Part shown: piece after piece, positions 25,282-34,169 of the stretch
Layout: every line of letters begins with the position of its first letter
Numbering within the stretch: position 1 is the stretch's first letter
DNA from: JAOXRU01 sp965247735
Lineage (GTDB): Bacteria > Bacteroidota > Bacteroidia > Flavobacteriales > Flavobacteriaceae
DNA length: 64,000 bases
Direction: 5' to 3'
NCBI GenBank assembly: GCA_965247735.1
Contig: CBDFHN010000002.1
Span: 2,542,001-2,606,000, forward strand
Position numbers and translations under genes: made by a program
The notes under the pieces: model-generated
What the model was told of the DNA's origin: nothing
Database searches by the model: none
Seen by the model: only the letters and a program-made list of their open reading frames with translations

Positions 25282-26916
25282 GTGAAAAAACAGCTTCTTT
25301 TTTTTGTCATTTTTTGTGTACTAACAATTAGTATAAATAGCTGTGCCAAGAGAGGTGCCCCAACTGGTGGTGATAAGGACATTACACCGCCTGTACTCAC
25401 CAAGGCTAGTCCAGAGAATATGTCTGTTGATTTTAAGGCAAAAACCATTCGTTTAACTTTTGATGAATACATAACCCTAAAAGAGATTAACAAGCAGCTT
25501 ATTATTTCTCCTCCATTAAAATACACCCCTGAAATTACTCCTCAGAGTGGCGCTAGTAAATATATAGAGATAAAGATAAAAGACACGCTTAAAGAAAATA
25601 CTACCTATTCTTTTAATTTCGGAAAGAGCATTGTTGACTATAACGAAAGTAACCCATATAACTACTTTAAATACATTTTTTCTACTGGATCATATATTGA
25701 CTCTCTCAGTGTTACTGGCGTAATAAAAGATGCCTTAAAAAGAACTGCAGACAACTTTGTAAATGTAATGCTTTATGAGATTGACTCTACCTATACCGAC
25801 TCTACCATCTACAAAAAACCACCAACTTATATTACCAATACCCTGGATAGCCTTACCTCTTTTAAACTTTCTAATTTAAAAGCAGGAAAATACATGATGG
25901 TTGCCATGAAAGATGAAGGTGAAAATTATCTTTTCGATCAAAAAACAGATAAAATAGCATTTTTAAAAGACACCATTACACTTCCTGGAGATTCTATATT
26001 TCAGCAAAAAACACATGAACTAAAGCTATTTAAAGAAATCACTAATTATAGAGCTACAAGACCATCATTGGTTGCTACTAATAAAATAGTTTTTGGTTTT
26101 GAAGGTCCTTATGACGAGGTTGCTATTGAAGCACTAACTAAGCTTCCAGATAGTTTTAGGCATAAAATACTAAAAGAAGTAGAAAAAGACACGCTTAACT
26201 ATTGGTTTACTCCAATGGAATTTGATTCTATTGTTTTTAAAATTAGTAATAACCTTGAAAAAACAAGAGATACGTTTACGATTAAACAACGAAAAAATCT
26301 AAAACTAGACTCTATAAAAATTTCATCATCAACTAATGGGATTTTAGACCTTAATGATTCTTTCTTTATTCGCACAAATACGCCTTTAACAAAAATTGAT
26401 AGTACTAAATTTTCTCTTTTAGACAAAGATTCTATTGCTGTTCCTTTTAAAGTAAAACTAGATCGTATTAAAAACAAAATCGATTTTGAATTTGATAAGC
26501 TTCCAGATAATAAATATTATGTACAGCTGTTACCAGATGCATTTGAAGATTTTTTTGGAACTAAAAACGACACGTTGAACTATAGACTCGCCACCAAAAG
26601 TCCTAATGATTATGGTACACTAAGTGTAACCCTAAAAAATGTTTCTAGTTTTCCTATTATTGTAGAACTTGTTGATGAAAAGGATGTGGTCTTAAGATCT
26701 CAATATGCTAGAGACCAAAAAACATTCTTTAAATTTGAACATCTTAGTCCAAGAAAATATACAATTAGAGTTGTTTTTGATACGAACAAAAATGGTATCT
26801 GGGATACCGGAAACTATCTCTTAAAGACACAACCCGAACGCATTAGTTATCATCCCGAGGCTATTAATCTACGTCCAAACTGGGACTGGGATGGTGAATT
26901 TACCCTTCTAGACTAA
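25282..26916 (+). CDS. Lipoprotein with N-terminal bacterial Ig-like (Big_5) domain
   Basis: The 544-residue protein has a lipoprotein signal peptide with Cys21 (ISINSC). The typical RGAPTGGDKDITPPVL segment follows, then a Big_5 Ig-like domain (about 35-125: ENMSVDFKAKTIRLTFDEYI). After that come several further beta segments and a C-terminal FDTNKNGIWDTGNYL stretch that may bind calcium. This is a conserved Bacteroidota envelope protein of unknown function. The start is GTG at 25282 (MKKQLLFF). It has 66 bases to comF and overlaps the end of the convergent amidase gene by 17 bases. No enzyme motif was found, so a structural or surface role is the safest reading. Confidence 0.85.
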   Translation: MKKQLLFFVIFCVLTISINSCAKRGAPTGGDKDITPPVLTKASPENMSVDFKAKTIRLTFDEYITLKEINKQLIISPPLKYTPEITPQSGASKYIEIKIKDTLKENTTYSFNFGKSIVDYNESNPYNYFKYIFSTGSYIDSLSVTGVIKDALKRTADNFVNVMLYEIDSTYTDSTIYKKPPTYITNTLDSLTSFKLSNLKAGKYMMVAMKDEGENYLFDQKTDKIAFLKDTITLPGDSIFQQKTHELKLFKEITNYRATRPSLVATNKIVFGFEGPYDEVAIEALTKLPDSFRHKILKEVEKDTLNYWFTPMEFDSIVFKISNNLEKTRDTFTIKQRKNLKLDSIKISSSTNGILDLNDSFFIRTNTPLTKIDSTKFSLLDKDSIAVPFKVKLDRIKNKIDFEFDKLPDNKYYVQLLPDAFEDFFGTKNDTLNYRLATKSPNDYGTLSVTLKNVSSFPIIVELVDEKDVVLRSQYARDQKTFFKFEHLSPRKYTIRVVFDTNKNGIWDTGNYLLKTQPERISYHPEAINLRPNWDWDGEFTLLD

Positions 26917-27697
26917 AGCAATCCGCATCGTTTAAAAACTTAAGCTTTTGCCTATAAAAACTAATATGCTCTTTATGTAAAATTGAAGTTAGTACTTCCT
27001 CTTTTTCTTCAGAAATCAATATTTGATGCCCCAAAACATCATAAATAGCAGAGTTCCCAGAATATTCATGCTTATTTATATCAACTCCTACCCTATTGAC
27101 ACCTATTACATAACTCATGTTTTCAATAGCTCTAGCTTTTAACAAGGCATCCCAAGCCGCTACTCTTGGTCTAGGCCAATTGGCAACAAACAACAACACA
27201 TCATATTCATTTTTGTTTCTGGCCCAAACAGGAAAACGTAAATCATAACATATTAAGGGACATATTTTCCAGCCTCGGAAAGATACAATTAAACGCGAAT
27301 TTCCAGCGGCATATACCTTATCTTCACCTGCCAATGTAAAAGTATGTCGCTTATCATAATACTCTACATAGCCCGATGGATGCACAAACAAAAGTCTATT
27401 ATAAAAAGAATTACCTTCTGATATCACCAAACTCCCTACAATTGCGGCATCTTTTTCTTCTGCCAATTGCTTTATAAGCTGCATTGTTTCTCCAGTCATT
27501 GTTTCTGCCACCTTTTCAGGGTTCATCGTAAATCCGGATGTAAACATTTCTGGCAACACAATAACATCTGTAGGTGCCAATGCTTGTATTTTTATTCGCA
27601 ACATCTTCCGATTTGCGGCAGGATCCTCCCAATGTAACTGTGTTTGTATTAACGAAACACTAAGCTCTTCTTTTATTGCTTTTTTCTCTATTCCCAT
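26900..27697 (-). CDS. Nitrilase-superfamily amidohydrolase (omega-amidase/YafV-like)
   Basis: The 265-residue protein belongs to the carbon-nitrogen hydrolase superfamily. Its Glu-Lys-Cys triad is complete: Glu50 in VLPEMFTSGF, Lys116 in YDKRHTF and Cys150 in LICYDLRFP. The closest pattern is the YafV/Nit2 group, which hydrolyses alpha-ketoglutaramate and similar omega-amides in metabolite repair of transamination by-products. The VGVDINKHEYSGNSAIYDV stretch near the C-terminus fits this. Its last 17 bases overlap the convergent Ig-like lipoprotein gene. It is 34 bases after the ankyrin gene and may be the last gene of that transcript. Confidence 0.9.
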   Translation of the reverse strand: MGIEKKAIKEELSVSLIQTQLHWEDPAANRKMLRIKIQALAPTDVIVLPEMFTSGFTMNPEKVAETMTGETMQLIKQLAEEKDAAIVGSLVISEGNSFYNRLLFVHPSGYVEYYDKRHTFTLAGEDKVYAAGNSRLIVSFRGWKICPLICYDLRFPVWARNKNEYDVLLFVANWPRPRVAAWDALLKARAIENMSYVIGVNRVGVDINKHEYSGNSAIYDVLGHQILISEEKEEVLTSILHKEHISFYRQKLKFLNDADCFSLEG

Positions 27698-27731
27698 AAG
27701 TAATTGGTTTTATTAAGACTTGTGGCTTTTC

Positions 27732-28196
27732 TTAATTGGTAAACAATAAAACAATCTCTTTTAAACGTTGATTTTCGGCAATTTGTAATGCTGTATTTCC
27801 ATTATTATCTTTAATTGAAACATCTACATCATGTGCCAATAATAGTTCTACTAATTTTGGTTGATTAAAAGTAACTGCATACATTAAACTAGTGATTCCA
27901 GTAGTATTTACCAAATCAATACTTGCTCCTTTTGCTAATAATTTTACTGCAAGGGCAAAATAACCTTTAAAACAAACCCCCATTAATGCCGTATTTCCAG
28001 TAGCATCTCTATCGTCAATTGGAGCATTAAAATCTAATAGTAGTTTTACAATTGCTTCTTGATTATAATATGTAGCCAAAATTAAAGGTGTAGACCCTCT
28101 ACTATCTTTAGTATTAACTACTGTCGTATCTTTAGAAATCAGCTCCTTAACAGTATCAATATTTCCTTCTCTAATAGCAGTAAACAACATTTCCAT
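27732..28196 (-). CDS. Ankyrin-repeat protein
   Basis: The product, 154 residues from the ATG at 28196, consists of about four ankyrin repeats. The consensus pieces are DSRGSTPLILATYYNQEAIVKLLL, then ATGNTALMGVCFKGYFALAVKLLLA-like, TTGITSLMYAVTFNQPKLVELLL and NNGNTALQIAENQ. It is probably a cytoplasmic protein-binding scaffold with an unknown partner. The frame stays open to a GTG at 28247. I prefer the internal ATG because the upstream 17 residues are hydrophobic but not a convincing signal peptide and the first repeat begins directly after it. It sits 18-70 bases after the DUF5689 gene and before the amidase gene, in the same direction. Confidence 0.85.
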   Translation of the reverse strand: MEMLFTAIREGNIDTVKELISKDTTVVNTKDSRGSTPLILATYYNQEAIVKLLLDFNAPIDDRDATGNTALMGVCFKGYFALAVKLLAKGASIDLVNTTGITSLMYAVTFNQPKLVELLLAHDVDVSIKDNNGNTALQIAENQRLKEIVLLFTN

Positions 28197-28265
28197 AGTC
28201 CTATTTATATCAAATAAAAATACTACAAAAAAGGATAATTTGTTCACTTTTTAAAAATAAAAAAA

Positions 28266-29624
28266 TTAATGCTCGCCTGGAGTATAATCATCAGGTGCAT
28301 TTTGTGGTAAATTAATTGTTTCATTTTCGCCACTATCATTATACACCAACCACTGACTAAACACATATTCTGCACTGGCTTGCGTAACGGAACTTTTCCG
28401 AATTGCTCTTCCATCTTCAAACTCATGATTGGTTCCTGAACCATCTTCTCCTACAATTCCAAAAACATCAATTAGAGTTTCAAACGGGTCTATCAATTGT
28501 AAATTATCATCTCCATTACTGCCTGCTGGTCCTGAAGCTGTACCAATTAGATCTGGTGAAAAACCATATATTTTTTCAAACTCTTCTGCATTTGATGCAA
28601 TTACAAGTGTACTTTTTGCCTGAATCACAATACCAGATAACTCAATTGTAGAACTAACTTCTGTATTCGCATTTGTATACCTCACTATTTTCCACCCTTC
28701 CAAAGAAACATCGGTATCTCCAGCATTATACAACTCCACAAAACGAGCTCCACTATTATTATCCGGATCTGCTAACTCTGAAAAAAAAACAGAAGTACTT
28801 GTTTCTTCTTTAGGGATTATAATGCATTTTTCTGCTCCAAAATCTAAATCTATAGTGTCTCTTACCACCAATTGATAGTTACTGTTTTTCTTTTGCAACA
28901 CCCCAGTAACCTCTCCATTAGTACTTGGCAAAATAGCAGTACTAAAATCTGCATAACCACTAGTTAATAACTCTAATGTATTACCCTCACAATCTACCAG
29001 CTCCCTAATTGTACTCTCTTCTGGTTCTGCGAATGTTTTACCTAAATCTTCATTTAAAAACTCCACTCCTGGGATTAGCACTAAAGTGTTTAGCTCCTTA
29101 TCTGACAATGATAACACCGAAAAAACTTTTGGAATAATTTCAGAAATTTCATCACAAGCAGCAAACAGATGTGTTTGGAATTCATTTTTTGGCAATCTCC
29201 CAACACTATCTCCTCCAAAAGGACTTTGGTATTTCCCTCCCAATTTTACGATTCCGTCTTTATTTTCTATATACAATCCTTTTAACTTCACAAAAACCTT
29301 AGTTCCACTATCATAAAACAAGTACAGATCATAACTATCCAAATGCAATTGGATTCCGTTTTCCCCGTTTTTATCTTGCAAATGAACCGTTCCAAAAAAA
29401 TTACCTGTTTTATCGCTAGAGATCACATAGCCTTCTATAATTAAATCCTCTTTAATTCGATACAATTCTTCTTTAGCAAGTGCTTTTACTTCGGCTATTG
29501 TACTATTAACACCAAGCTCTTTTTCGCAATAGTTGCCTGAATCACCAAAACTACTAGGCACACAATTATAAAAAGCAAAACATCCCGATAACACTACCAA
29601 TACAACACCAATTCTTTTCATCAT
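28266..29624 (-). CDS. DUF5689 lipoprotein with C-terminal lamin-tail domain
   Basis: The 452-residue protein has a lipoprotein-type signal peptide (lipobox LSGC, Cys15). The OB-like DUF5689 region (about 35-260) contains IKEDLIIEGYVISSDKTGNFFGTVHLQDKNG and a similar segment VTGVLQKKNSNYQLVVRDTIDL. A lamin-tail domain spans about 275-430 (VFFSELADPDNNSGARFVELYNAGDTDVSLEGWKIVRY). Lamin-tail domains in bacteria are often attached to or encoded beside secreted nucleases and phosphoesterases. Its TonB-dependent receptor is one base upstream and a secreted endonuclease-fold gene is divergent from that receptor. I infer a surface-exposed substrate-binding partner of the receptor, analogous in position to SusD but unrelated in sequence. 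Confidence 0.85.
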   Translation of the reverse strand: MMKRIGVVLVVLSGCFAFYNCVPSSFGDSGNYCEKELGVNSTIAEVKALAKEELYRIKEDLIIEGYVISSDKTGNFFGTVHLQDKNGENGIQLHLDSYDLYLFYDSGTKVFVKLKGLYIENKDGIVKLGGKYQSPFGGDSVGRLPKNEFQTHLFAACDEISEIIPKVFSVLSLSDKELNTLVLIPGVEFLNEDLGKTFAEPEESTIRELVDCEGNTLELLTSGYADFSTAILPSTNGEVTGVLQKKNSNYQLVVRDTIDLDFGAEKCIIIPKEETSTSVFFSELADPDNNSGARFVELYNAGDTDVSLEGWKIVRYTNANTEVSSTIELSGIVIQAKSTLVIASNAEEFEKIYGFSPDLIGTASGPAGSNGDDNLQLIDPFETLIDVFGIVGEDGSGTNHEFEDGRAIRKSSVTQASAEYVFSQWLVYNDSGENETINLPQNAPDDYTPGEH

Positions 29625-29625
29625 T

Positions 29626-32364
29626 CTAAAAGTTTATTGCTAGATTTATAAAATAAGTTCGTCCATATCCATACCAGTATTTGGAAGCAAAAGATGGTGT
29701 CCCTCTGGTATTATCTTTTTGCAAATTTCCGAAATTAGCTTTCCTACTTTGCTCATAACCTCCAGTTTTATAGGTTAAATCGAACAGATTATTAATACCT
29801 ATAAAAAGACTGATATACCGCTTATTTAGTAACCACGATTTTCCTCCAACAAGATTAAGTAGATACACATCTTGTAAACGCTCTTGCTTCCAATATTTAT
29901 TTACCTCATCTGTTGTAGCTTCTGGAAATGGCAACTGCGTTTCTGGGTTTATCAAAAAACTATCCGTTCTGCTTACCGTTGAAATATTCACAAAACTATT
30001 GCCCATTAAATTTGCCGTAGCTGCTAGCCACCAATAACTAGGATCTCTATACATTAGACCAAGCGAATAGGCTTTTTGAGGGCCATTTGCCAGCTTATAA
30101 TCTGTGATTTTTGCTTTCCCTAAATCGAGAGTTCCTTCGGCAGCAATTAATTCGTTTTCATCACCAGCGGTATCAAAATTGATACTCACATTAGGATTGT
30201 CTGAATAAACATGTTTTCCTATTGCAGCTGCGGCTATAATTTTCACATTCGCAAAAGCCTCATACTCCAACCCTAGTTCTACTCCGTAATGTGTTTTTGA
30301 AATTCCCGAAACTACTTCTTGAACAAAATCGGTTCCAACGCCTCCTTCAAAATAGAAGAAGTTAATATCGGTTTCATCAGTAAAATTCGCATAATACCCA
30401 GTAACTCTTCCTAGTAATTTTTGATATCGCAATATATAATTCAGATCAGCGCTTGTTATAAATTCGCTCTTTAATTCGGGTACTGTACTGTTTTGTTCTC
30501 TAACATTTACAAATACATTTTGAAGTGTAGGTGCCATTGTTCTAACTCCGCCATTAAGCGTTAAATAATGCCTGCTTCCTAGATTATAACTAAATCCGAA
30601 TTTTGCACCGTAATCAGAAAAAGACAACTCCTCACTTTCTCCAAAGGAATTATTTTCAAAACGCTGATTATCAAACAATCCTTCTCGTTGATATGTAGTT
30701 ATTAAATAGTTTCCGCTTATAAAAAGCTTCCATTTTGATCTTTCATAAGCCAATTGTCCAAATACTGCTGCGCTGCTTGCATTTAATTTATAATTGTAGG
30801 AAAATTTATCATCCTCTTTTCTGATCCCATCCGTTAATACATTATTACTTGTTCCAGAAAAAACATCAATATCTTCATGATAGGTAGCTCCTAACAAATC
30901 TTTTATTTGCGCATAATTATCTGAGTTCATTTGCCGATAGGATGCACCTACATCTAATGTTAAATTTGTTGCAAGTTTTATGTTTGTAAGCAAATTTATA
31001 CTTAACTGCTTGTCTTTGTTAACATCATCATATAATACATATGCAGCTCTTCCTGCTCTGGTAGTATTAGCATTTGCGAGATACAGTTGCCCCCAATTTA
31101 CCTGCGGGTTATCTATAAAACTTTCTTTTGCAGAAGTAGCACCTACAAAATCGGCATTATACTTATTGATATAATAACTTGGCAAATACCGATAGTAAAC
31201 CGGACTTGGATTGGGTGCATTATAATAACCCAAATTGCTTCTTTTCTGTTCTCCAAATTGATAGGAAGCTCCAAAAGTTAGCTTTAATTTTTCTCCTTCA
31301 TAGTAATAATTCAACATCACTAAAGGCTCTTCTATTAGCTTCTCCTTTATGTTTCTAATTTCTGCGTCTTGAATTCCCCAGTTTGGATTATATGTATTGC
31401 CTACCAACTGAAACACTTCATCAGTAACAGCCGCGGTCCTCCCTCTTCTATTTCTTGCAAATATTCCTGTTACCGTTATACTATGTTTTTCTGAAAAGGG
31501 ATATTCTAAAGTTCCAAAAAACGAATATGCATCATATAATGTTCCATCAACAAAACCCTCTTTTGCCCAACGTTTAGATCCAGACACGCTATAAGATATT
31601 CCCTTTGCTTGTTTTCCAGAATTATACGTTGTCATTATGCGATATGCATATGATTTGTTAGACAACGAGGAAGATACACGGGGTCCTTTTCTGTACTTAG
31701 AAGCCTTTGTACTTATATTATTAGTTCCTAAAAGTCCACCAAATGCGTATGCTGAACGTCCTAATCCATTGGTAAACTCTTGATTTCTTAACACATCATT
31801 TAAGCCGCCCAAATTATTCCATTCCGCCCTTCCTGAAAAGAACTTATTCATCGGAATCCCGTTTAATAGTAATGACAGCTGTTTGCTATCATAACCTCTA
31901 ACCTTAAAAAAAGCTTGTCCAAAATCGAATGCCGCCTTAGCCAAAAACACATCCCTGTTAGACTGTAATAAATTCATTGATGGGATAGTTTCTTCATCAT
32001 TAAAAACAGCATCATCAAGAACTATGGTGGTTTCAAAATTTTTGCTTTCTTGTTTTTCTTTCTCCAATACTACAACACCAATATTTAATTCTTTATCTAT
32101 TATTGTTACTTCTATAAACTGAGTTACATAACCAATAGCAGTTACTTTTATGACATATACCCCTTTTTTTACTTCTCTAATATAAAATACAGTAGCATCA
32201 TACTCAATAGGTGGAGTAGAGTTGACCAACGCAACACTAAACTTGACAACAGCTTTATGATTCCCTTCAAAATTTACAACTCCAGTAATAGTAAAATTTT
32301 GTTGGGCATTTAGTACCGAAAAAAACAATCCAACCACAACTACCAAACAGCATTTCTTCTTCAT
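29626..32364 (-). CDS. TonB-dependent receptor linked to a DUF5689 lipoprotein and nuclease
   Basis: The 912-residue outer-membrane receptor has a signal peptide (cut near residue 20, LNAQ) and a short carboxypeptidase-regulatory-like domain (about 22-100). The plug domain (about 120-235) has VRGYDSKQLSLLLNGIPMNKFFSGRAEWNNLGGLNDVLR instead of a siderophore-type plug, followed by a large barrel ending WYGYGRTYFINLAINF. It is co-transcribed with the DUF5689 lipoprotein gene (one-base gap) and divergent from a secreted endonuclease-fold protein. The genetic context suggests import of products of extracellular nucleic-acid or phosphodiester breakdown. This is inference; the receptor sequence alone does not show a substrate. 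Confidence 0.88.
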   Translation of the reverse strand: MKKKCCLVVVVGLFFSVLNAQQNFTITGVVNFEGNHKAVVKFSVALVNSTPPIEYDATVFYIREVKKGVYVIKVTAIGYVTQFIEVTIIDKELNIGVVVLEKEKQESKNFETTIVLDDAVFNDEETIPSMNLLQSNRDVFLAKAAFDFGQAFFKVRGYDSKQLSLLLNGIPMNKFFSGRAEWNNLGGLNDVLRNQEFTNGLGRSAYAFGGLLGTNNISTKASKYRKGPRVSSSLSNKSYAYRIMTTYNSGKQAKGISYSVSGSKRWAKEGFVDGTLYDAYSFFGTLEYPFSEKHSITVTGIFARNRRGRTAAVTDEVFQLVGNTYNPNWGIQDAEIRNIKEKLIEEPLVMLNYYYEGEKLKLTFGASYQFGEQKRSNLGYYNAPNPSPVYYRYLPSYYINKYNADFVGATSAKESFIDNPQVNWGQLYLANANTTRAGRAAYVLYDDVNKDKQLSINLLTNIKLATNLTLDVGASYRQMNSDNYAQIKDLLGATYHEDIDVFSGTSNNVLTDGIRKEDDKFSYNYKLNASSAAVFGQLAYERSKWKLFISGNYLITTYQREGLFDNQRFENNSFGESEELSFSDYGAKFGFSYNLGSRHYLTLNGGVRTMAPTLQNVFVNVREQNSTVPELKSEFITSADLNYILRYQKLLGRVTGYYANFTDETDINFFYFEGGVGTDFVQEVVSGISKTHYGVELGLEYEAFANVKIIAAAAIGKHVYSDNPNVSINFDTAGDENELIAAEGTLDLGKAKITDYKLANGPQKAYSLGLMYRDPSYWWLAATANLMGNSFVNISTVSRTDSFLINPETQLPFPEATTDEVNKYWKQERLQDVYLLNLVGGKSWLLNKRYISLFIGINNLFDLTYKTGGYEQSRKANFGNLQKDNTRGTPSFASKYWYGYGRTYFINLAINF

Positions 32365-32462
32365 TTGTCCTGATTTAGTTTTTTAAATTACACAAGTAAT
32401 TATTGCGAAACGCTCTCATATCGATTATTTTACCGTAACTTAAGACCACTAACAGTTTGCTT

Positions 32463-33518
32463 ATGTTCAAATACATTCTTCTGATTATAAACCTCTTGCT
32501 ATGGGTAAACGTAAAACTATACGCACAAGAGCAACAGCTATACGATATAAAAACTATCGCTTTTTATAATGTTGAAAATTTATTTGATACCATAAACAAC
32601 CCAAGCACCTTTGATGATGATAGAACACCAAAAGGAAAATACCGATGGAATACCGCTAGCTATTTGGATAAAATTGAAAAACTAGCTTTTGTAATCAATG
32701 CTATTGGACAACCAACTGCTAAAAACGCTCCTGATATTATTGGATTAGCAGAGATTGAAAATAGAACAGTAATAGAAGATCTTGTTAATCATCCATTATT
32801 GTCAAAAAACAATTATAGTATTATTCATTTTGATTCTCCTGACGAACGGGGCATTGATGTAGCACTGCTCTATAATCCTGATGTATTTATTCCAGAAACC
32901 ATAAACAAACGTCCCTTATACTTATATAATAATGATGGATATAGAAACCATACTCGCGACCAATTGGTTGTTACTGGATATCTAAATGGTGATATCATCT
33001 CTCTAATAATTAACCATTGGCCATCTAGAAGTGGTGGCGTATCTAAAACGGTAGGCTATCGGAAATCTGCTGCCTTACTGAACAAAAGAATTATTGATTC
33101 TATCCAACGCTATAATCCTGATGCAAAAATTATAAGTATGGGTGATTTAAACGACAATCCAAACGATAGAAGTCTTAAAAAAATACTACGTACTTCTTCC
33201 AATAAAAAAGATACATTAGCTTCCTTTTTATACAATCCTATGGAAAAATTGTATAAAAAAGGTATTGGATCTTTAGCATACAGAGATAAATGGCATCTAT
33301 TTGATCAGTTCTTTTTTACCTCAACATTATTAGATAGAAGTCAAGAAGGTTATTTTTTTTGGAAGGCAGAAGTTTATAAACCTGGTTTTCTAAGTACTGT
33401 CTCAGGCAGATATAAAGGTTACCCATTCCGAAGTTATTCTGGAGGCAACTATACTGCTGGTTATAGCGATCACTTCCCTGTTTATATGCACCTATTGCAA
33501 CGCATAACAAGAGAATAG
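32463..33518 (+). CDS. Secreted endonuclease/exonuclease/phosphatase-fold protein
   Basis: The protein is 351 residues from the ATG at 32463. The frame can also open at a TTG two codons earlier, but MFKYILLIINLLLWVNVKLYA is the natural signal peptide. The mature part has the EEP nuclease motifs: FYNVENLFDT, DIIGLAEIENR with the catalytic Glu, RGIDVALLYNP, INHWPSR, SMGDLNDNPND and the C-terminal SDHFPVYMHL. It should act in the periplasm or outside as a DNase, RNase or phosphodiesterase; the fold alone cannot say which. No C-terminal type IX sorting domain is visible. It is divergently transcribed from the receptor/DUF5689 operon, which suggests degradation and uptake of the same substrate. 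Confidence 0.88.
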   Translation: MFKYILLIINLLLWVNVKLYAQEQQLYDIKTIAFYNVENLFDTINNPSTFDDDRTPKGKYRWNTASYLDKIEKLAFVINAIGQPTAKNAPDIIGLAEIENRTVIEDLVNHPLLSKNNYSIIHFDSPDERGIDVALLYNPDVFIPETINKRPLYLYNNDGYRNHTRDQLVVTGYLNGDIISLIINHWPSRSGGVSKTVGYRKSAALLNKRIIDSIQRYNPDAKIISMGDLNDNPNDRSLKKILRTSSNKKDTLASFLYNPMEKLYKKGIGSLAYRDKWHLFDQFFFTSTLLDRSQEGYFFWKAEVYKPGFLSTVSGRYKGYPFRSYSGGNYTAGYSDHFPVYMHLLQRITRE

Positions 33519-33558
33519 AAGTACTATTAATTGTTTTTAGAATAATATTAAAAAAACA

Positions 33559-33591
33559 AAATCCAGAAGCTAAACTTTAGCTTCTGGATTT
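33559..33591. terminator. Bidirectional terminator hairpin
   Basis: An almost perfect palindrome (ATCCAGAAGCTAAA, one base, TTTAGCTTCTGGAT) lies between two convergent genes. The A-run on its left gives a T-run for the minus-strand membrane protein gene; the plus side has only a short T stretch. Confidence 0.75.
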
Positions 33592-33633
33592 CTATGTTTA
33601 TACTAGGTTTATCACCTATATTTTTTAAACTAA

Positions 33634-34071
33634 CTAGATCCATTGTGCCCAAGGAACCCTGCTTAAAAGCAGTATCAGTCCGATAGTAAAAAAAAGTGCT
33701 ATTTTACCAAACTTACGTTTATCTGTTTCTTCTTTCTTATGCTTAGACCAGCCAATAGTTATGATAACAACAGCCAATATATTTACAAATGGATGTTCCA
33801 CGGCAAGCAATCTTGCAATAGTGCTTAATCCTCCCATTCCATTAGTTTGTATTGCATTAAATCCGTTTGGAGACACAAAATACAATACAAAGCCTAAAGT
33901 AGCCTGAATATGGGTAAAAATGAGTGTAAAAAGACCGATACGGAAATCCTTAGCTAATGTAAATTCTTTATTACCAAAGTATCCCATTAAACTATTGATT
34001 ACTGCAAATATTAAAACTGCAAATACAATATATGCAATGTAAGAGTGTAAATCTAAAAGCGTGCTATACAT
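33634..34071 (-). CDS. Small four-helix membrane protein (often labelled cytochrome b in Flavobacteria)
   Basis: The 145-residue product has four predicted transmembrane helices (about residues 8-30, 44-66, 87-106, 122-140) and several histidines inside or near helices (His9, the one in FTHIQATLGF, the one in AVEHPFVN). These could hold haem, which explains the usual label for similar proteins. I see no CxxCH motif and no classical cytochrome b signature, so haem binding is only possible. It is a single gene with a candidate -7 box upstream and a terminator on its 3' side, between the secreted nuclease gene and the Oar-like receptor gene. Confidence 0.7.
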   Translation of the reverse strand: MYSTLLDLHSYIAYIVFAVLIFAVINSLMGYFGNKEFTLAKDFRIGLFTLIFTHIQATLGFVLYFVSPNGFNAIQTNGMGGLSTIARLLAVEHPFVNILAVVIITIGWSKHKKEETDKRKFGKIALFFTIGLILLLSRVPWAQWI

Positions 34072-34096
34072 AATTAATTAGTGTTTGTTTTTCATT

Positions 34097-34104
34097 CAAA
34101 AATA
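34097..34104 (-). promoter_or_regulatory. Possible -7 box of the small membrane protein gene
   Basis: The minus strand carries TATTTTTG, an exact TAnnTTTG match, 25 bases before the ATG at 34071. No -33 TTTG is seen at the expected distance. Confidence 0.4.
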
Positions 34105-34119
34105 CTCATTTTAGTCCAT

Positions 34120-34150
34120 AAAAAAAACCTCGCCAGCTGGCGAGGTTTTT
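34120..34150 (-). terminator. Rho-independent terminator of the Oar-like receptor gene
   Basis: A perfect GC-rich palindrome (CCTCGCCAG / CTGGCGAGG) flanked by A- and T-runs lies 20 bases past the stop at 34170. The minus-strand T-run has eight bases. It could also act in the other direction. Confidence 0.92.
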
Positions 34151-34169
34151 AATTTATATGTGTTCTAAA

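Noticed and set aside
28244..28444. 66-codon ORF between the ankyrin and DUF5689 genes.
   Set aside because: It lies almost entirely within the 3' end of the DUF5689 gene in another frame and has no recognisable features.
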